Notes under the pieces: model-generated
Told to the model about the DNA's origin: nothing
The model's database searches: none
What the model saw: the letters and a program-made list of their open reading frames with translations, nothing else
From: CAYNEI01 sp964396185
GTDB lineage: Archaea > Thermoplasmatota > SW-10-69-26
DNA length: 64,000 bases
Assembly (NCBI GenBank): GCA_964396185.1
Contig: CAYNEI010000005.1
Span: 1 to 64,000 of the forward strand
Direction: 5' to 3'
Program-made: the position numbers and the translations under genes
Shown here: in pieces, positions 33,723 to 43,800 of the stretch
How positions within the stretch are numbered: position 1 is the first letter of the stretch
Layout of the letters: each line of letters begins with the position of its first letter

Positions 33723-33770
33723 GGAGGTTGGGCGCCCTTCGCCACGTTGGGGGTCGGGCGCCCAACCTCC
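33723..33770. repeat. 15-bp perfect inverted repeat upstream of trkA
   Basis: The arms at 33723-33737 and 33756-33770 are exact reverse complements with an 18-base spacer, ending about 50 bases before the trkA start. It may be an operator or a leader hairpin for the potassium-uptake genes. Confidence 0.7.
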
Positions 33771-33822
33771 ACTACAACACCGTACCAATCCATTCAAACC
33801 ACACCTCCGCATTGCACGCCTC

Positions 33823-35181
33823 GTGCACATCGTCATCGGGGGGGCTGGCGAGGTCGGCCGCAAGATCGCGGAGTTCTTGCGCAACGATGGCCACGACATC
33901 GTGTTGCTGGACAAGGAGCCGGAGGCGTGTGACCGCGCCAGCAACCAGCTTGATTGCTTGGTCGTGGAGGGGCACGCGGCCTCGTCTGCGGATCTCAAGC
34001 GCGCTGGCATCGGCAAGGCCGACGTCTTCTACGCGGTGACAAGCCAGGACGAGGTCAACCTGACCGCTGCCGCCATCGCGAAGAGCCATGGTGCCAAGCG
34101 GGTGTTCGCTCGGGTAAACTCCTTGGATCTGATGAGTACGGCGGAGTCCAAGGAGTTCCGGCCCATCGGCGTGGATATCGCTGTGTCGCCGGACCTCGTG
34201 GCCGCTGCGAAGATCGTGCGCCTGATCGAGCTCCCTGGGTTCCTCGAGATCGATGCTTTCGAGGCCAGCGGGTTGCGCGTCGTGGAGGCGCGTGTCGACC
34301 CAGGCAGCTCAGCGGCTGGCCGGCGAGTGAGCGAGCTTGACTTGCCTAAGGCAGCCAACCTGGTGGCGCTTTTCCGAGGCGCGGAGGTCATCATCCCCCG
34401 CGGAGACAGCGTCATCCACCACGGCGACCACGTCATCCTCGTCGCTGGGGAAGAGGGGGTCATGGACGGGCTCCGTCGTGTCTTCGGCATCGCGGCAGCC
34501 GTACGTGAGGAACGAGGGCCACCGGAGAACATCGTCATCGCTGGGCGCTCCGGGATCGCCAAGCACGTCGCCCGCATGCTCCAGCGCGACGGTCGCAGGG
34601 TCACGCTGATCGCTCAGGCGGGTCACCACGAGGAGATCGAGCAACTGGCCGCCGACATGGAGGGCATCCTGGTGCTTGAGGGCTCCTCGAGGGACGTGCG
34701 CGTGTTCCGCGAGGAGGGCTTGGACGAGGCTGACGTCGTCATCGCCGCCAGCCCCCACGAGGAGTTCAACTTGATCACGGCCCTGCTCGCCCGTTCCATG
34801 GGCGTGCCCCGCGTGGCCGCCCTGGTGAACCAACCGGAGCTCGAGGATCTGGCTGAACGGTTGGGGATCGATGTCGCCGTCTCACCGCGCATGGCCGCCG
34901 TGAGCACGCTGCTCAAGTACGCCTCCGGCCTGGATCCAGAGGAGCTCACCTTCCTCCACCACGGGGAAGCCCAGGTTCTCGTCGTCGAGGCCGAGGAAGG
35001 CAACAAGATCACTGGGATGATGCTTCGAGATGCGAAGATGCCTCAAGGGTCGGTCGTGGGCGCCCTCATCCGAGAGGGCGAGGCGATCGTCCCGCGGGGC
35101 GATGAACGGATCCGGGACGGGGACAGCCTCGTGGTGTTCGCGACAGCCAAGGCGGTTCCCGACCTCTCCGAGTTGTTCTGA
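33823..35181 (+). CDS. trkA: TrkA, potassium-uptake regulatory subunit (two RCK units)
   Basis: TrkA binds NAD(H) or nucleotides on the cytoplasmic face and gates the TrkH potassium channel. The 452-aa protein is a full double unit: RCK-N with the dinucleotide motif GGAGEVGRKIAEFL and LDKEPEAC, a TrkA-C domain around residues 140-225, then a second RCK-N (IAGRSGIAKHVARML) and a second TrkA-C (GEAIVPRGDERIRDGDSLVVFA). I use the GTG at 33823, which begins at HIVIGGAGEVG; earlier in-frame codons run through the inverted repeat. trkH follows after six bases. Confidence 0.93.
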   Translation: MHIVIGGAGEVGRKIAEFLRNDGHDIVLLDKEPEACDRASNQLDCLVVEGHAASSADLKRAGIGKADVFYAVTSQDEVNLTAAAIAKSHGAKRVFARVNSLDLMSTAESKEFRPIGVDIAVSPDLVAAAKIVRLIELPGFLEIDAFEASGLRVVEARVDPGSSAAGRRVSELDLPKAANLVALFRGAEVIIPRGDSVIHHGDHVILVAGEEGVMDGLRRVFGIAAAVREERGPPENIVIAGRSGIAKHVARMLQRDGRRVTLIAQAGHHEEIEQLAADMEGILVLEGSSRDVRVFREEGLDEADVVIAASPHEEFNLITALLARSMGVPRVAALVNQPELEDLAERLGIDVAVSPRMAAVSTLLKYASGLDPEELTFLHHGEAQVLVVEAEEGNKITGMMLRDAKMPQGSVVGALIREGEAIVPRGDERIRDGDSLVVFATAKAVPDLSELF

Positions 35182-35187
35182 GGGCCT

Positions 35188-36720
35188 ATGAACTGGCGCA
35201 TCATCATCGGGAACCTCGGCACGATCCTGCGGCTCTTCTCGCTCACGCTGCTCGTGCCCTTGCTCCTGGGCCTCGTGCTCGAGCCCCGAACCACGGCTAC
35301 GCCTGTGGGCGTCAACGTCGCCGGAACGACGAGTGCCTTCGCCTACACGTTCCTCGCCACGCTCGTGATCGGCTTCCTGCTGGAACGCATCGGCCTCTCA
35401 GCGGACTTCCGGGACCGGGAAGCCTACGTTCTCGTGGGCGTCGGCTGGATGGCCTGCACCTTCGTGGCAGCCACACCCTACATGCTCACCGGCGTGCTCA
35501 CGAACCCGGCCGATGCCTTCTTCGAGGCCATGAGCGGGCTCACCACCACCGGTGCCACGGTCATCGATGTCCCACTCGAGGGTCTCCCCGCGGGCGTGCA
35601 CGTCTGGCGGGCACTGACCCAGTGGCTAGGTGGGATGGGCATCGTGGTGCTGACCGTCGCCGTGGTCTCACGCCTAGCCTCGGCTGGCGCCCGGCTCATG
35701 CAAGCCGAGTTACCCGGCGGCAAAGTGGACCGCGTGCGACCCGGCATCATCCAAACCGCTCGCTCCCTCTGGAGGGTCTATGCGCGGCTCTCACTGGCGC
35801 TCTTCGTGATCCTCTTCGCCCTCATCTACAAGCAGTTCGGGAGCTTCCAGGTCGCAGGCTTAGACGCCATCGTGCACACCTTCACGACCATGTCCACCGG
35901 CGGGTTCTCCACACGCTCTCTGAGCATCGAGGCCTTCCAGAACCCGTGGATCGAGTGGACCATCATCGTCTTCATGGTCCTGGCCGGGACCAATTTCGCG
36001 CTGAGCTACCGCGCGCTCATGGGGCGGCCGTCCAGTCTCTTCGGTGACGACGAGTTCCGCTTCTTCCTGACGATCCTCGGCGGGGGAGCCGTGCTCGTCA
36101 CGAGCATCCTGCTCCTGGGCAACAGCTCCTCTGGGTTCTGGGGGGAACACGGAGGCCGCAGCTTCTGGACCTCGCTCCGGTTGGCCGCCTTCCAGACCGT
36201 CAGTCTCGTCACCACCACCGGGTACTCCACGGCCAACTTCGACGCCTTCCCCGAGGTCGCCCGCTTCCTGGCGATCTTCGCCATGTTCATCGGCGGCTCC
36301 ACCGGGTCGACGGGCGGCTCGATCAAGGTCGCCCGTATCCTCATCCTCTTCCGCATGCTCAAGGCAGAGCTGCGTCGCATCGCGCACCCGCGAGCCGTCA
36401 TCCCCATCCGGATCGGCCGCGAGGTCGTTGGAGCGCTCACGCTGCAGCGCGTCACCGTCTTCATCTTCGCCTACCTGACGCTTTTCATCGCGGGCACCAT
36501 CGCCTTCCTGGCCCTCGAGCCGGTCTCCGTGCTGGACGGCGCATCCGCCGTGGCCGCCTGCATCGGCAACATCGGGCCAGCCCTGGGTGCCTTCGGTCCT
36601 CACGTCGGCTATGCTAGCGTGGGTGAGCCGGGCACGGTCCTGCTCGCGCTGCTCATGTGGGTGGGTCGTCTCGAGCTCTTCGCGGTGCTCGTGCTCTTCT
36701 CGCCTGAGACGTACCGATGA
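35188..36720 (+). CDS. trkH: TrkH-type potassium transporter
   Basis: TrkH forms the membrane pore for K+ uptake with TrkA. The 510-aa protein has about ten transmembrane helices and four pore-loop repeats, each with the selectivity-filter Gly: MSGLTTTGATV, TTMSTGGFSTR, VTTTGYSTANF and ACIGNIGPALG. Length and repeat order match TrkH/KtrB. The ATG at 35188 follows trkA by six bases, so the two form one operon. Potassium uptake of this kind is common in archaea living with salt or osmotic stress. Confidence 0.94.
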   Translation: MNWRIIIGNLGTILRLFSLTLLVPLLLGLVLEPRTTATPVGVNVAGTTSAFAYTFLATLVIGFLLERIGLSADFRDREAYVLVGVGWMACTFVAATPYMLTGVLTNPADAFFEAMSGLTTTGATVIDVPLEGLPAGVHVWRALTQWLGGMGIVVLTVAVVSRLASAGARLMQAELPGGKVDRVRPGIIQTARSLWRVYARLSLALFVILFALIYKQFGSFQVAGLDAIVHTFTTMSTGGFSTRSLSIEAFQNPWIEWTIIVFMVLAGTNFALSYRALMGRPSSLFGDDEFRFFLTILGGGAVLVTSILLLGNSSSGFWGEHGGRSFWTSLRLAAFQTVSLVTTTGYSTANFDAFPEVARFLAIFAMFIGGSTGSTGGSIKVARILILFRMLKAELRRIAHPRAVIPIRIGREVVGALTLQRVTVFIFAYLTLFIAGTIAFLALEPVSVLDGASAVAACIGNIGPALGAFGPHVGYASVGEPGTVLLALLMWVGRLELFAVLVLFSPETYR

Positions 36721-36814
36721 GGGGCGCGCGCAACGGACCGGTCCCACGGGCCGCTAACGTCTGTTTGAATGGGTTAGAAAGCTTGCTACCTGCTTGTCCC
36801 CGCCAGCCTCTGTC

Positions 36815-36950
36815 TTGCGAGCCGCAGGCTCGCAAAGTTACGAACGAGGGCCTGTAGGCCCCGAGTGAGAAGGATGTGGAAGGGAGCTGGCCTCACTAGG
36901 AGGGGATGGGATGCACTTACCTAAGGACACCAGCCGGGCCCTTCCACAAC
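36815..36950 (-). ncRNA. Candidate structured RNA downstream of the Sm-like gene
   Basis: The 300-base gap between trkH and the Sm-like gene has no convincing protein frame but strong secondary structure. On the minus strand a TATA box at 36971-36978 predicts transcription from about 36950. There a 10-bp stem (36939-36948 with 36875-36884) and an inner 5-bp stem enclose about 40 bases. Two further hairpins follow, GGGCC-GGCCC near 36848-36861 and a perfect 9-bp stem with a 3-base loop at 36815-36835. I do not recognise SRP RNA, RNase P RNA, 5S rRNA or a tRNA in it. The 3' end is uncertain. Confidence 0.5.
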
Positions 36951-36970
36951 ATCACATACACGGGACCCTC

Positions 36971-36978
36971 ATATATTT
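36971..36978 (-). promoter_or_regulatory. TATA box for candidate structured RNA
   Basis: AAATATAT on the minus strand, inside the noncoding gap and preceded by purines, lies 21-28 bases from the first base of the predicted stem. No protein start codon follows at a useful distance. Confidence 0.55.
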
Positions 36979-37024
36979 GCTTTACGAACCGGGACCTTGG
37001 GTGAATCCGGGGCCGAGTCCAGGC

Positions 37025-37246
37025 TCAAGCATCGGTGAGGACCATGGAAACGACGTTGTTGCCCCGGAGAACCACGGTCCCTAAGCGCCGGGCAGCGTCG
37101 TTGTGACGCTCCTCGGTCTCCTCAAGCACGATGTTCATGTACTGATCGTAGCCCACGAACTCTCCCTCGAGGTGGCGGCCGTCCTTGAGGATCAGGCGCA
37201 TCCGCTTGTCGAGGTTCTTCTCGAGGACGTCCAGAGGCAGGACCAT
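37025..37246 (-). CDS. Sm-like archaeal RNA-binding protein (SmAP)
   Basis: A 73-aa LSm protein. Sm1 and Sm2 motifs are visible: RLILKDGRHLEGEFVGYDQYMNIVLEETEE and GTVVLRGNNVVSMVL, where the RG and Asp/Asn residues form the uridine-binding pocket. SmAPs assemble as heptameric rings that bind U-rich RNA. The family is often encoded beside L37e, which is absent here. The ATG at 37246 lies 22-29 bases from a strong TATA box. A candidate RNA gene follows on the same strand. Confidence 0.95.
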   Translation of the reverse strand: MVLPLDVLEKNLDKRMRLILKDGRHLEGEFVGYDQYMNIVLEETEERHNDAARRLGTVVLRGNNVVSMVLTDA

Positions 37247-37267
37247 GGCGGCGGAAGGGAGCTCCGA

Positions 37268-37275
37268 TATATAAG
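37268..37275 (-). promoter_or_regulatory. TATA box for the Sm-like gene
   Basis: CTTATATA on the minus strand, 22-29 bases before the ATG at 37246; a leaderless promoter. Confidence 0.65.
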
Positions 37276-37314
37276 GTTGGAGCGGTCCCGCTGCTGGGCT
37301 CGACCCGGAGCGGT

Positions 37315-37695
37315 TCAGCCTTGGGTGCGCGCGGCCCAGAGGTCCTCGGGGAGCTCCTCGTAGATGGAGTCCGGCTCGTCCTTTCGAGCCATGCGCTCCC
37401 GGAACTGCTCAGCGTAGCCAAGGATGCGGTCCTTGCGGAAGAGCCAGTAGTGGGTTCGCCACTCGCGGCCATCGTACAGGGTCGTCTCCTCGCGCTCGGT
37501 GGTCAGCAAGCCCCACTCCTCGAGCATGTAGAAGAGTTGTCGGTCCTCGGGCTCGAGGACGTTGTCGATGATCCGGTCGTTGAAGCCGAAGATGTCCATC
37601 ACGAACTCGGCATCCCGGGAAGCCTCCGAGGGATGGAGGCCTGTCTTCTCCTCGATCGCGGATGAAAGATCTTCAACGGTGATGATGTCGACCAT
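37315..37695 (-). CDS. Small conserved-looking protein, possible winged helix
   Basis: A 126-aa soluble acidic protein. The first half is helical (TVEDLSSAIEEKTGLHPSEASRDAEFVMDIFGF). The middle, EDRQLFYMLEEWGLLTTEREETTLYDGREWRTHYWLF, has the helix followed by a beta-hairpin wing seen in winged-helix proteins, and a helical C terminus follows. I cannot name a family with confidence. The ATG at 37695 has GGGAG a few bases upstream, and a TATA box at 37753-37760 gives a leader of about 35 bases. It diverges from the S8e gene and lies upstream of the Sm-like gene on the same strand. Confidence 0.75.
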   Translation of the reverse strand: MVDIITVEDLSSAIEEKTGLHPSEASRDAEFVMDIFGFNDRIIDNVLEPEDRQLFYMLEEWGLLTTEREETTLYDGREWRTHYWLFRKDRILGYAEQFRERMARKDEPDSIYEELPEDLWAARTQG

Positions 37696-37752
37696 GGGGC
37701 TCCCACCACATCGCGGGCCGTGCCCGCAGGGTTAATGTCCTACCTCAGGGTC

Positions 37753-37760
37753 TATATAAG
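37753..37760 (-). promoter_or_regulatory. TATA box for the small winged-helix-like gene
   Basis: CTTATATA on the minus strand, 58-65 bases before the ATG at 37695, leaving room for a short leader with a ribosome site. Confidence 0.5.
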
Positions 37761-37824
37761 TTTCGTGTGTCAGCGTCACAGGGACAGGGGTTGGGCGGCC
37801 CTCAGACGGCACAGCGGCGCTGAC

Positions 37825-37832
37825 CTTTTATA
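37825..37832 (+). promoter_or_regulatory. TATA box for S8e
   Basis: CTTTTATA, 25-32 bases before the ATG at 37857. Confidence 0.65.
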
Positions 37833-37856
37833 GGGGTTCCGTGGTGGTCTGGAGCG

Positions 37857-38237
37857 ATGGCTCGCTGGCACGGTAAGTCCGAGAGGAAACCGAGCGGTGG
37901 TCGCCGCATCCGGCATCGCGGCAAGCGCCGCTCCGAGATGGGCAACGACACCCAACCGACGATGATCGGTGAAGAGAAGCGACAGCACGTCCGCGCCCGC
38001 GGCGGCGAGACGAAGGTCCGCGCGCTACGCACCAACATCGCCAACGTGACCGACCCCAGCACCGGCGAGACCGTGCGGGCCGAGATCAAGACCGTCTCCA
38101 AGAACGAAGCCAACGTCCACTACGTGCGGCGCAACTTCGTGACCAAGGGCGCGATCATCGAGACCGACAAGGGCAAGGCCCGTGTCACCTCACGCCCTGG
38201 CCAGACCGGCCAGGTCAACGCTGTGCTCGTGGACTGA
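37857..38237 (+). CDS. rps8e: 30S ribosomal protein S8e
   Basis: A 126-aa basic protein of the archaeal and eukaryotic small ribosomal subunit. It has the family start MARWHGKSERKPSGGRRIRHRGKRR and the core RALRTNIANVTDPSTGETVRAEI, with VTSRPGQTGQVNAVLV at the end. Full length. It is cotranscribed with srp19, nine bases downstream, and is preceded by a clear TATA box. Confidence 0.97.
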   Translation: MARWHGKSERKPSGGRRIRHRGKRRSEMGNDTQPTMIGEEKRQHVRARGGETKVRALRTNIANVTDPSTGETVRAEIKTVSKNEANVHYVRRNFVTKGAIIETDKGKARVTSRPGQTGQVNAVLVD

Positions 38238-38246
38238 TCCCCGCCC

Positions 38247-38537
38247 ATGGTCACCCGGGACGACGGGAAGTACGTCCTCTACCCGGTCTACTTCGACCAG
38301 CGCCAGCCAAGACCCCTGCGCCGCGTGCCAACAGAGCTCTCCGTGCCAGCCCCGACGGCAGAGCAGGTGGCCAAAGCTTGCGCCCAGCTCCGGTTGAAGC
38401 CGGTGCTCGAGAAAGGCAAGCACCACCCGGCCCGATGGCACGAGCGGGGGGGCCGCGTGCTCGTGCCTGTGCGTGGCTCCAAGGAGGTCCTCATGCGTCA
38501 GATCGGCGAGGAGCTCATCCGCGCCCGATCCGACTAA
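38247..38537 (+). CDS. srp19: Signal recognition particle protein SRP19
   Basis: SRP19 binds helices 6 and 8 of 7S RNA and lets SRP54 join the particle. The 96-aa protein has the family core KYVLYPVYFDQRQPRPLRRVPTELSVPAPTAEQV and HHPARWHERGGRVLVPV; the conserved Arg-rich loop contacts RNA. It starts nine bases after the S8e stop and ends convergently with the AbrB-like gene, overlapping it by 23 bases. Confidence 0.9.
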   Translation: MVTRDDGKYVLYPVYFDQRQPRPLRRVPTELSVPAPTAEQVAKACAQLRLKPVLEKGKHHPARWHERGGRVLVPVRGSKEVLMRQIGEELIRARSD

Positions 38538-38802
38538 GAACTTCCCATTCGTGGAATGGAACCATTATCTCGTCCCCGATGTTGAAGCCGTGAGCGCTCA
38601 ACATCTCCTCGGTGACAATGATTCCGAGCGTGCGCCCACCGAACATCTCGTTAAGGGGGCGCTCACACCGGGGGCCGCCTTCAATCAGGCGCACGTTGAG
38701 CACGGTGCCAGCTTCCCACGCGAAGAGCTTACAAAGCGTGGCCGGGACGGTGAGAGCGGCTGAATTGCCGAGCTGCGTAATCTTCGACTCGATTGGTCGC
38801 AT
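38515..38802 (-). CDS. AbrB/MazE-like DNA-binding protein with two swapped-hairpin halves
   Basis: A 95-aa protein. The first half, ESKITQLGNSAALTVPATLCKLFAWEAGTVLNVRL, matches the AbrB/MazE strand-helix-strand motif. The second, GGRTLGIIVTEEMLSAHGFNIGDEIMVPF, is a second, diverged copy. Such proteins are transition-state regulators or antitoxins. No toxin gene adjoins it. The gene and the 200 bases upstream are visibly poorer in G and C than the surroundings, which suggests recent arrival. The minus strand reads AAATAC about 30 bases before the ATG at 38802, a plausible TATA box. Confidence 0.75.
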   Translation of the reverse strand: MRPIESKITQLGNSAALTVPATLCKLFAWEAGTVLNVRLIEGGPRCERPLNEMFGGRTLGIIVTEEMLSAHGFNIGDEIMVPFHEWEVLSRIGRG

Positions 38803-39017
38803 ACGAGTCCTACGATGGGCACGTTAGTGGAGTATTTGCAACCTCCTAGCGCGCCCATAGGACTTCCTCCATGGGGGGAATACTCGATTGGTCTTCCTTT
38901 TGCTCTCGGTGAGTCCGTGCTAGACCGTTCACCTATTCAGGGGTGAGACGCCGCAAAAAATTGCGCACCGCTACAAACGCCCGCACTCACTAACCTGGTT
39001 GAACGGCTGTAGGCGGG
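38803..39017. other. AT-richer gap between AbrB-like gene and mutase
   Basis: About 215 bases without a gene. It holds the presumed promoter of the AbrB-like gene. GAGTATT at 38831-38837 and its reverse complement AATACTC at 38880-38886 flank 42 bases and could be paired operator sites for autoregulation. Nothing else recognised. Confidence 0.4.
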
Positions 39018-40682
<1,665 letters not shown>

Positions 40683-40718
40683 GGGCTCACCCGGTGTGCA
40701 GCATGAACCTCGTGACTC

Positions 40719-40726
40719 GTTTATAG
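40719..40726 (-). promoter_or_regulatory. mcmA: TATA box for mcmA
   Basis: CTATAAAC on the minus strand, 37-44 bases before the ATG at 40682; the short leader would contain GGTGAG. Confidence 0.6.
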
Positions 40727-40870
40727 GTTGCCCGTCGACCCGGGCGGCCTCCTGGCGAACCAGGGTGTCCCCACTCCAGTGACAACCTTCGCGTTATGGG
40801 CTCGATGACCGGTGCCAGACGTGGCTTGGCCTGGCCGTCCATCCAGCCGATGGACCCCGGGGGCGACGAC

Positions 40871-43800
40871 ATGATCGGGTTGAAGCAGTTGGCAGCGCTG
40901 ATCGCATCTCTCGCGATGGTCGCCAGCGGCGTCTTCGTCACGGATGGCGGCGACGGGACCGTCGCGCTCTCGTCCACGCCTGGCGGGGGCACGGAAGCCG
41001 TCGCCGACGGCGCAGCGCCCATCCGGCTCGAGAACCTTCGCGTCTTCGACCTGACCGCCACCCAAGCCCGGCTGTCCGCTCCAGCCACGATCGAAGGCAC
41101 CTTGGGGGATGTTACCGCCACGACGGCCACCACCCATGGACCCGGTGCGATCCATTTCGGGGGCCAGCGCCTCACCGTCCCGCCTGGCGCGCGCCTCCAC
41201 ATCGACGCCCTGACGGGAAGCGCGTCCCTCGGAGATGCGGATCTCTCCACCTTGGTGACCGCCGTGGGCACCGCTCAAGCGGTCACGATCCTTCCGCCCC
41301 AGGCCCCACCCGTCTCCACGCAAGCGAGCTCCAGCCAGGGTCTCACGGCCACGAGCCTGGAGATCGACGGAGCCGGGATCACCGGGAACCTGCGGGATGC
41401 AGGTCAGTTCGATCAGATCTCGTTCCAGGCTCCGCCGGCCCCTGCGGCCAGTCCTGCCCAGCAGCTCGCCTTGGGCAACGAGCTCTTCGACATCCACCAC
41501 GAGAAGCGGGTCACCGTGGAGGATTTCGTCGGCGTCGTCGTGGCTCTGTGGATCGATGACGAAGAGATCCGGGTCAGGTTGGACGGGTACGGCAACGTCA
41601 CCATCGGCGATGAGCGAAAGAACGTGAGCTACAGCGACGAGGTTAGCGTGCCGAACCCAGCAGGGGGCGATGTCTCGTTCGAGAACCAGCCTCCGGAAGC
41701 CAACTTCACGTACCGGCCCACGCTGCCCACCACGGGGGAGACCGTGCACTTCGTGGACCGCTCCAGCGACGACATCGCGGTGAAGTCCTGGAAGTGGGAC
41801 TTCGGCGACGGGTTCACCTCCACCGAGCAGCACCCCGAGCACGCCTACGGGACGGATGGGACCTACCAGGTCACGCTCACCGTCACCGACGTGTTCGGCG
41901 AAGCCAGCGCCGTGACCCACCCGGTCCCGGTGGCCAACAGCCGGCCCAAGGTCACCTTCTCCTGGGACCCTGTCAACCCACTGGAGACAGAGACCGTCGT
42001 CTTCCAGGCGCGCGTCGAAGACAAGGACCACGACGTCGAACGCGTGGAGTGGCGCTTCGAGGACGGCGTCACGATGGAAGGCGAAACCGTCAACAGGAGC
42101 TTCGAGGTCAAGGGTCTGTATAACGTCACCGTGGTGGCCATCGATGCAGACGACGCGCGTGGCTGGGCCAACGACACGGTGCTCATCCGCAACGCTCCGC
42201 CCGTGGCTGGCTTCGAGCTCGAACCCACCAACCCGGTGGCTGGCACCCTGGCCACCCTGCGCTCCACCTCTCATGACCCTGGCGCCGGCCACATCACCAA
42301 CACGACCTGGCACATCCCAGGCGTGGACACCTTGTACGGCAGCGAGGTGGACCTCACCTTCCCGCGCGACGGCTCGGTCCCTGTGCGCATCGTCGTCACC
42401 GACGATGATGGCGAGCGAACGCAACACGAGCGGGCTGTCGAGATCCGCAACCCCCCGCCCGAGGTCTCCATCCGCATGGTCCCCACGTACCCCAACCCTG
42501 GCGAGAGCGTGGACTTCTACGCAAGCGTCGTCGACGACGACCAACCCGTGGACTCCCGGTGGTCCTTCACCGACGGCGTGGATCGCACCGGGCTCTCGGT
42601 CTCCCGCGTCTTCCCATCCGGCGGGGCCTACGGCGTTGATCTCTGGGTCCAGGACGAGGACGGCGCCAACGGGACCGCGGAGCGAACCTTCGATGTCAAC
42701 CACCCACCCCGTGTCCGGCTGGGCGTGGACGGGGAGGGCACGGACCTCGAACAGACCGCAGCGCTCACTGGCGAAGAGATCTTGATCGAAGCGCGGACGA
42801 GCGATGCTGACGGGAACGAGACCACCACCCGGTGGCTTGTCGATGGACGCAGCCCCGGTGCGCTCGGGCTCCAAGCTTGCCAGACGGCGCAAGGCGACCC
42901 GGAGACCCTCGTGTGCGCGTGGCCGGACGACGGCAACCACACCGTGCGGGCCACCACCACGGACGACAACGGGGCCAGCAGCCGTGATAGCATCGAGGTC
43001 TTGGTCATCAACCGGGTCCCAACCCTGGACCCCGAGGTCCTCTCACCCATCGCGAACCTCGGCAGCCCAGTGTTGCTGCAGGCCAACGCCGAGGACGCCG
43101 ACGGGACGATCGCCCTGGTCCAGTGGTTCATGGACGACGAGCTCGCCGCGGAAGGCCAAACCGCCGAGCTCACCTTCGAGGACGCAGGCCTCCAGCCCGT
43201 CACGGTCTCAGCGGTGGACGACGACGGTGCCCGCGAGAACGTGACCTTCCGCGTCGACGTCAACGCAGCGCCTACCATCGAGGCCAGCGCGACGCCACGG
43301 AGCGTCGAGGCCGGTGACCCCGTGCGCTTCCAAGCCGACGCCTTCGACCCGGACGGGCCGGACAGCGCCATCACGCTCGGCTGGGACTTCGGTGATGGCA
43401 CGGGCTCCAACGACACCACCGTCGAGCACGCCTACACGAAGGCCGGCGAGTACAACGCGAAGGTCACGGCCACGGATGAGCACGGCGCCACCGCCCAGCA
43501 GACCTTCACGATCACGGTCACCACCCCCCCGCTCCAAACCCAGCTCTCCACGAGCCCCTCCACACCGCGGGCCAACGATCCCGTGCGCTTCGAGGTCTCC
43601 ATCGCCGACGGGCGCACCATCGAGCGCATCGAGTGGGACCTAGGAGACCAGACAGAGCGCCAGACCGGGCCCGGCGTGGACAACATCACGCATATCTACG
43701 CTGAACCCCGGATCTACACGGTCACGGTCACAGTGCACGCGGACCGGGGAGACCAGGAGACCCACGTCGCCGAGGTGCGCGTGACCAGCGACGTGGCCCA

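Noticed and set aside
33395..33793. Minus-strand frame with the peptide QDSNLRTPTG and similar
   Set aside because: It is the well-known spurious translation of the complement of a tRNA-Leu gene and its flank; no start signal or domain.
36815..36950. 5S rRNA, SRP RNA or RNase P RNA in the gap after the Sm-like gene
   Set aside because: The closing stem is too short-ranged for 5S, and the conserved SRP helix 8 and RNase P core sequences are not seen.
40721..42940. Long minus-strand open frame (739 codons) opposite the PKD protein
   Set aside because: A GC-rich antisense frame with no domain; the plus frame has a signal peptide and PKD motifs.
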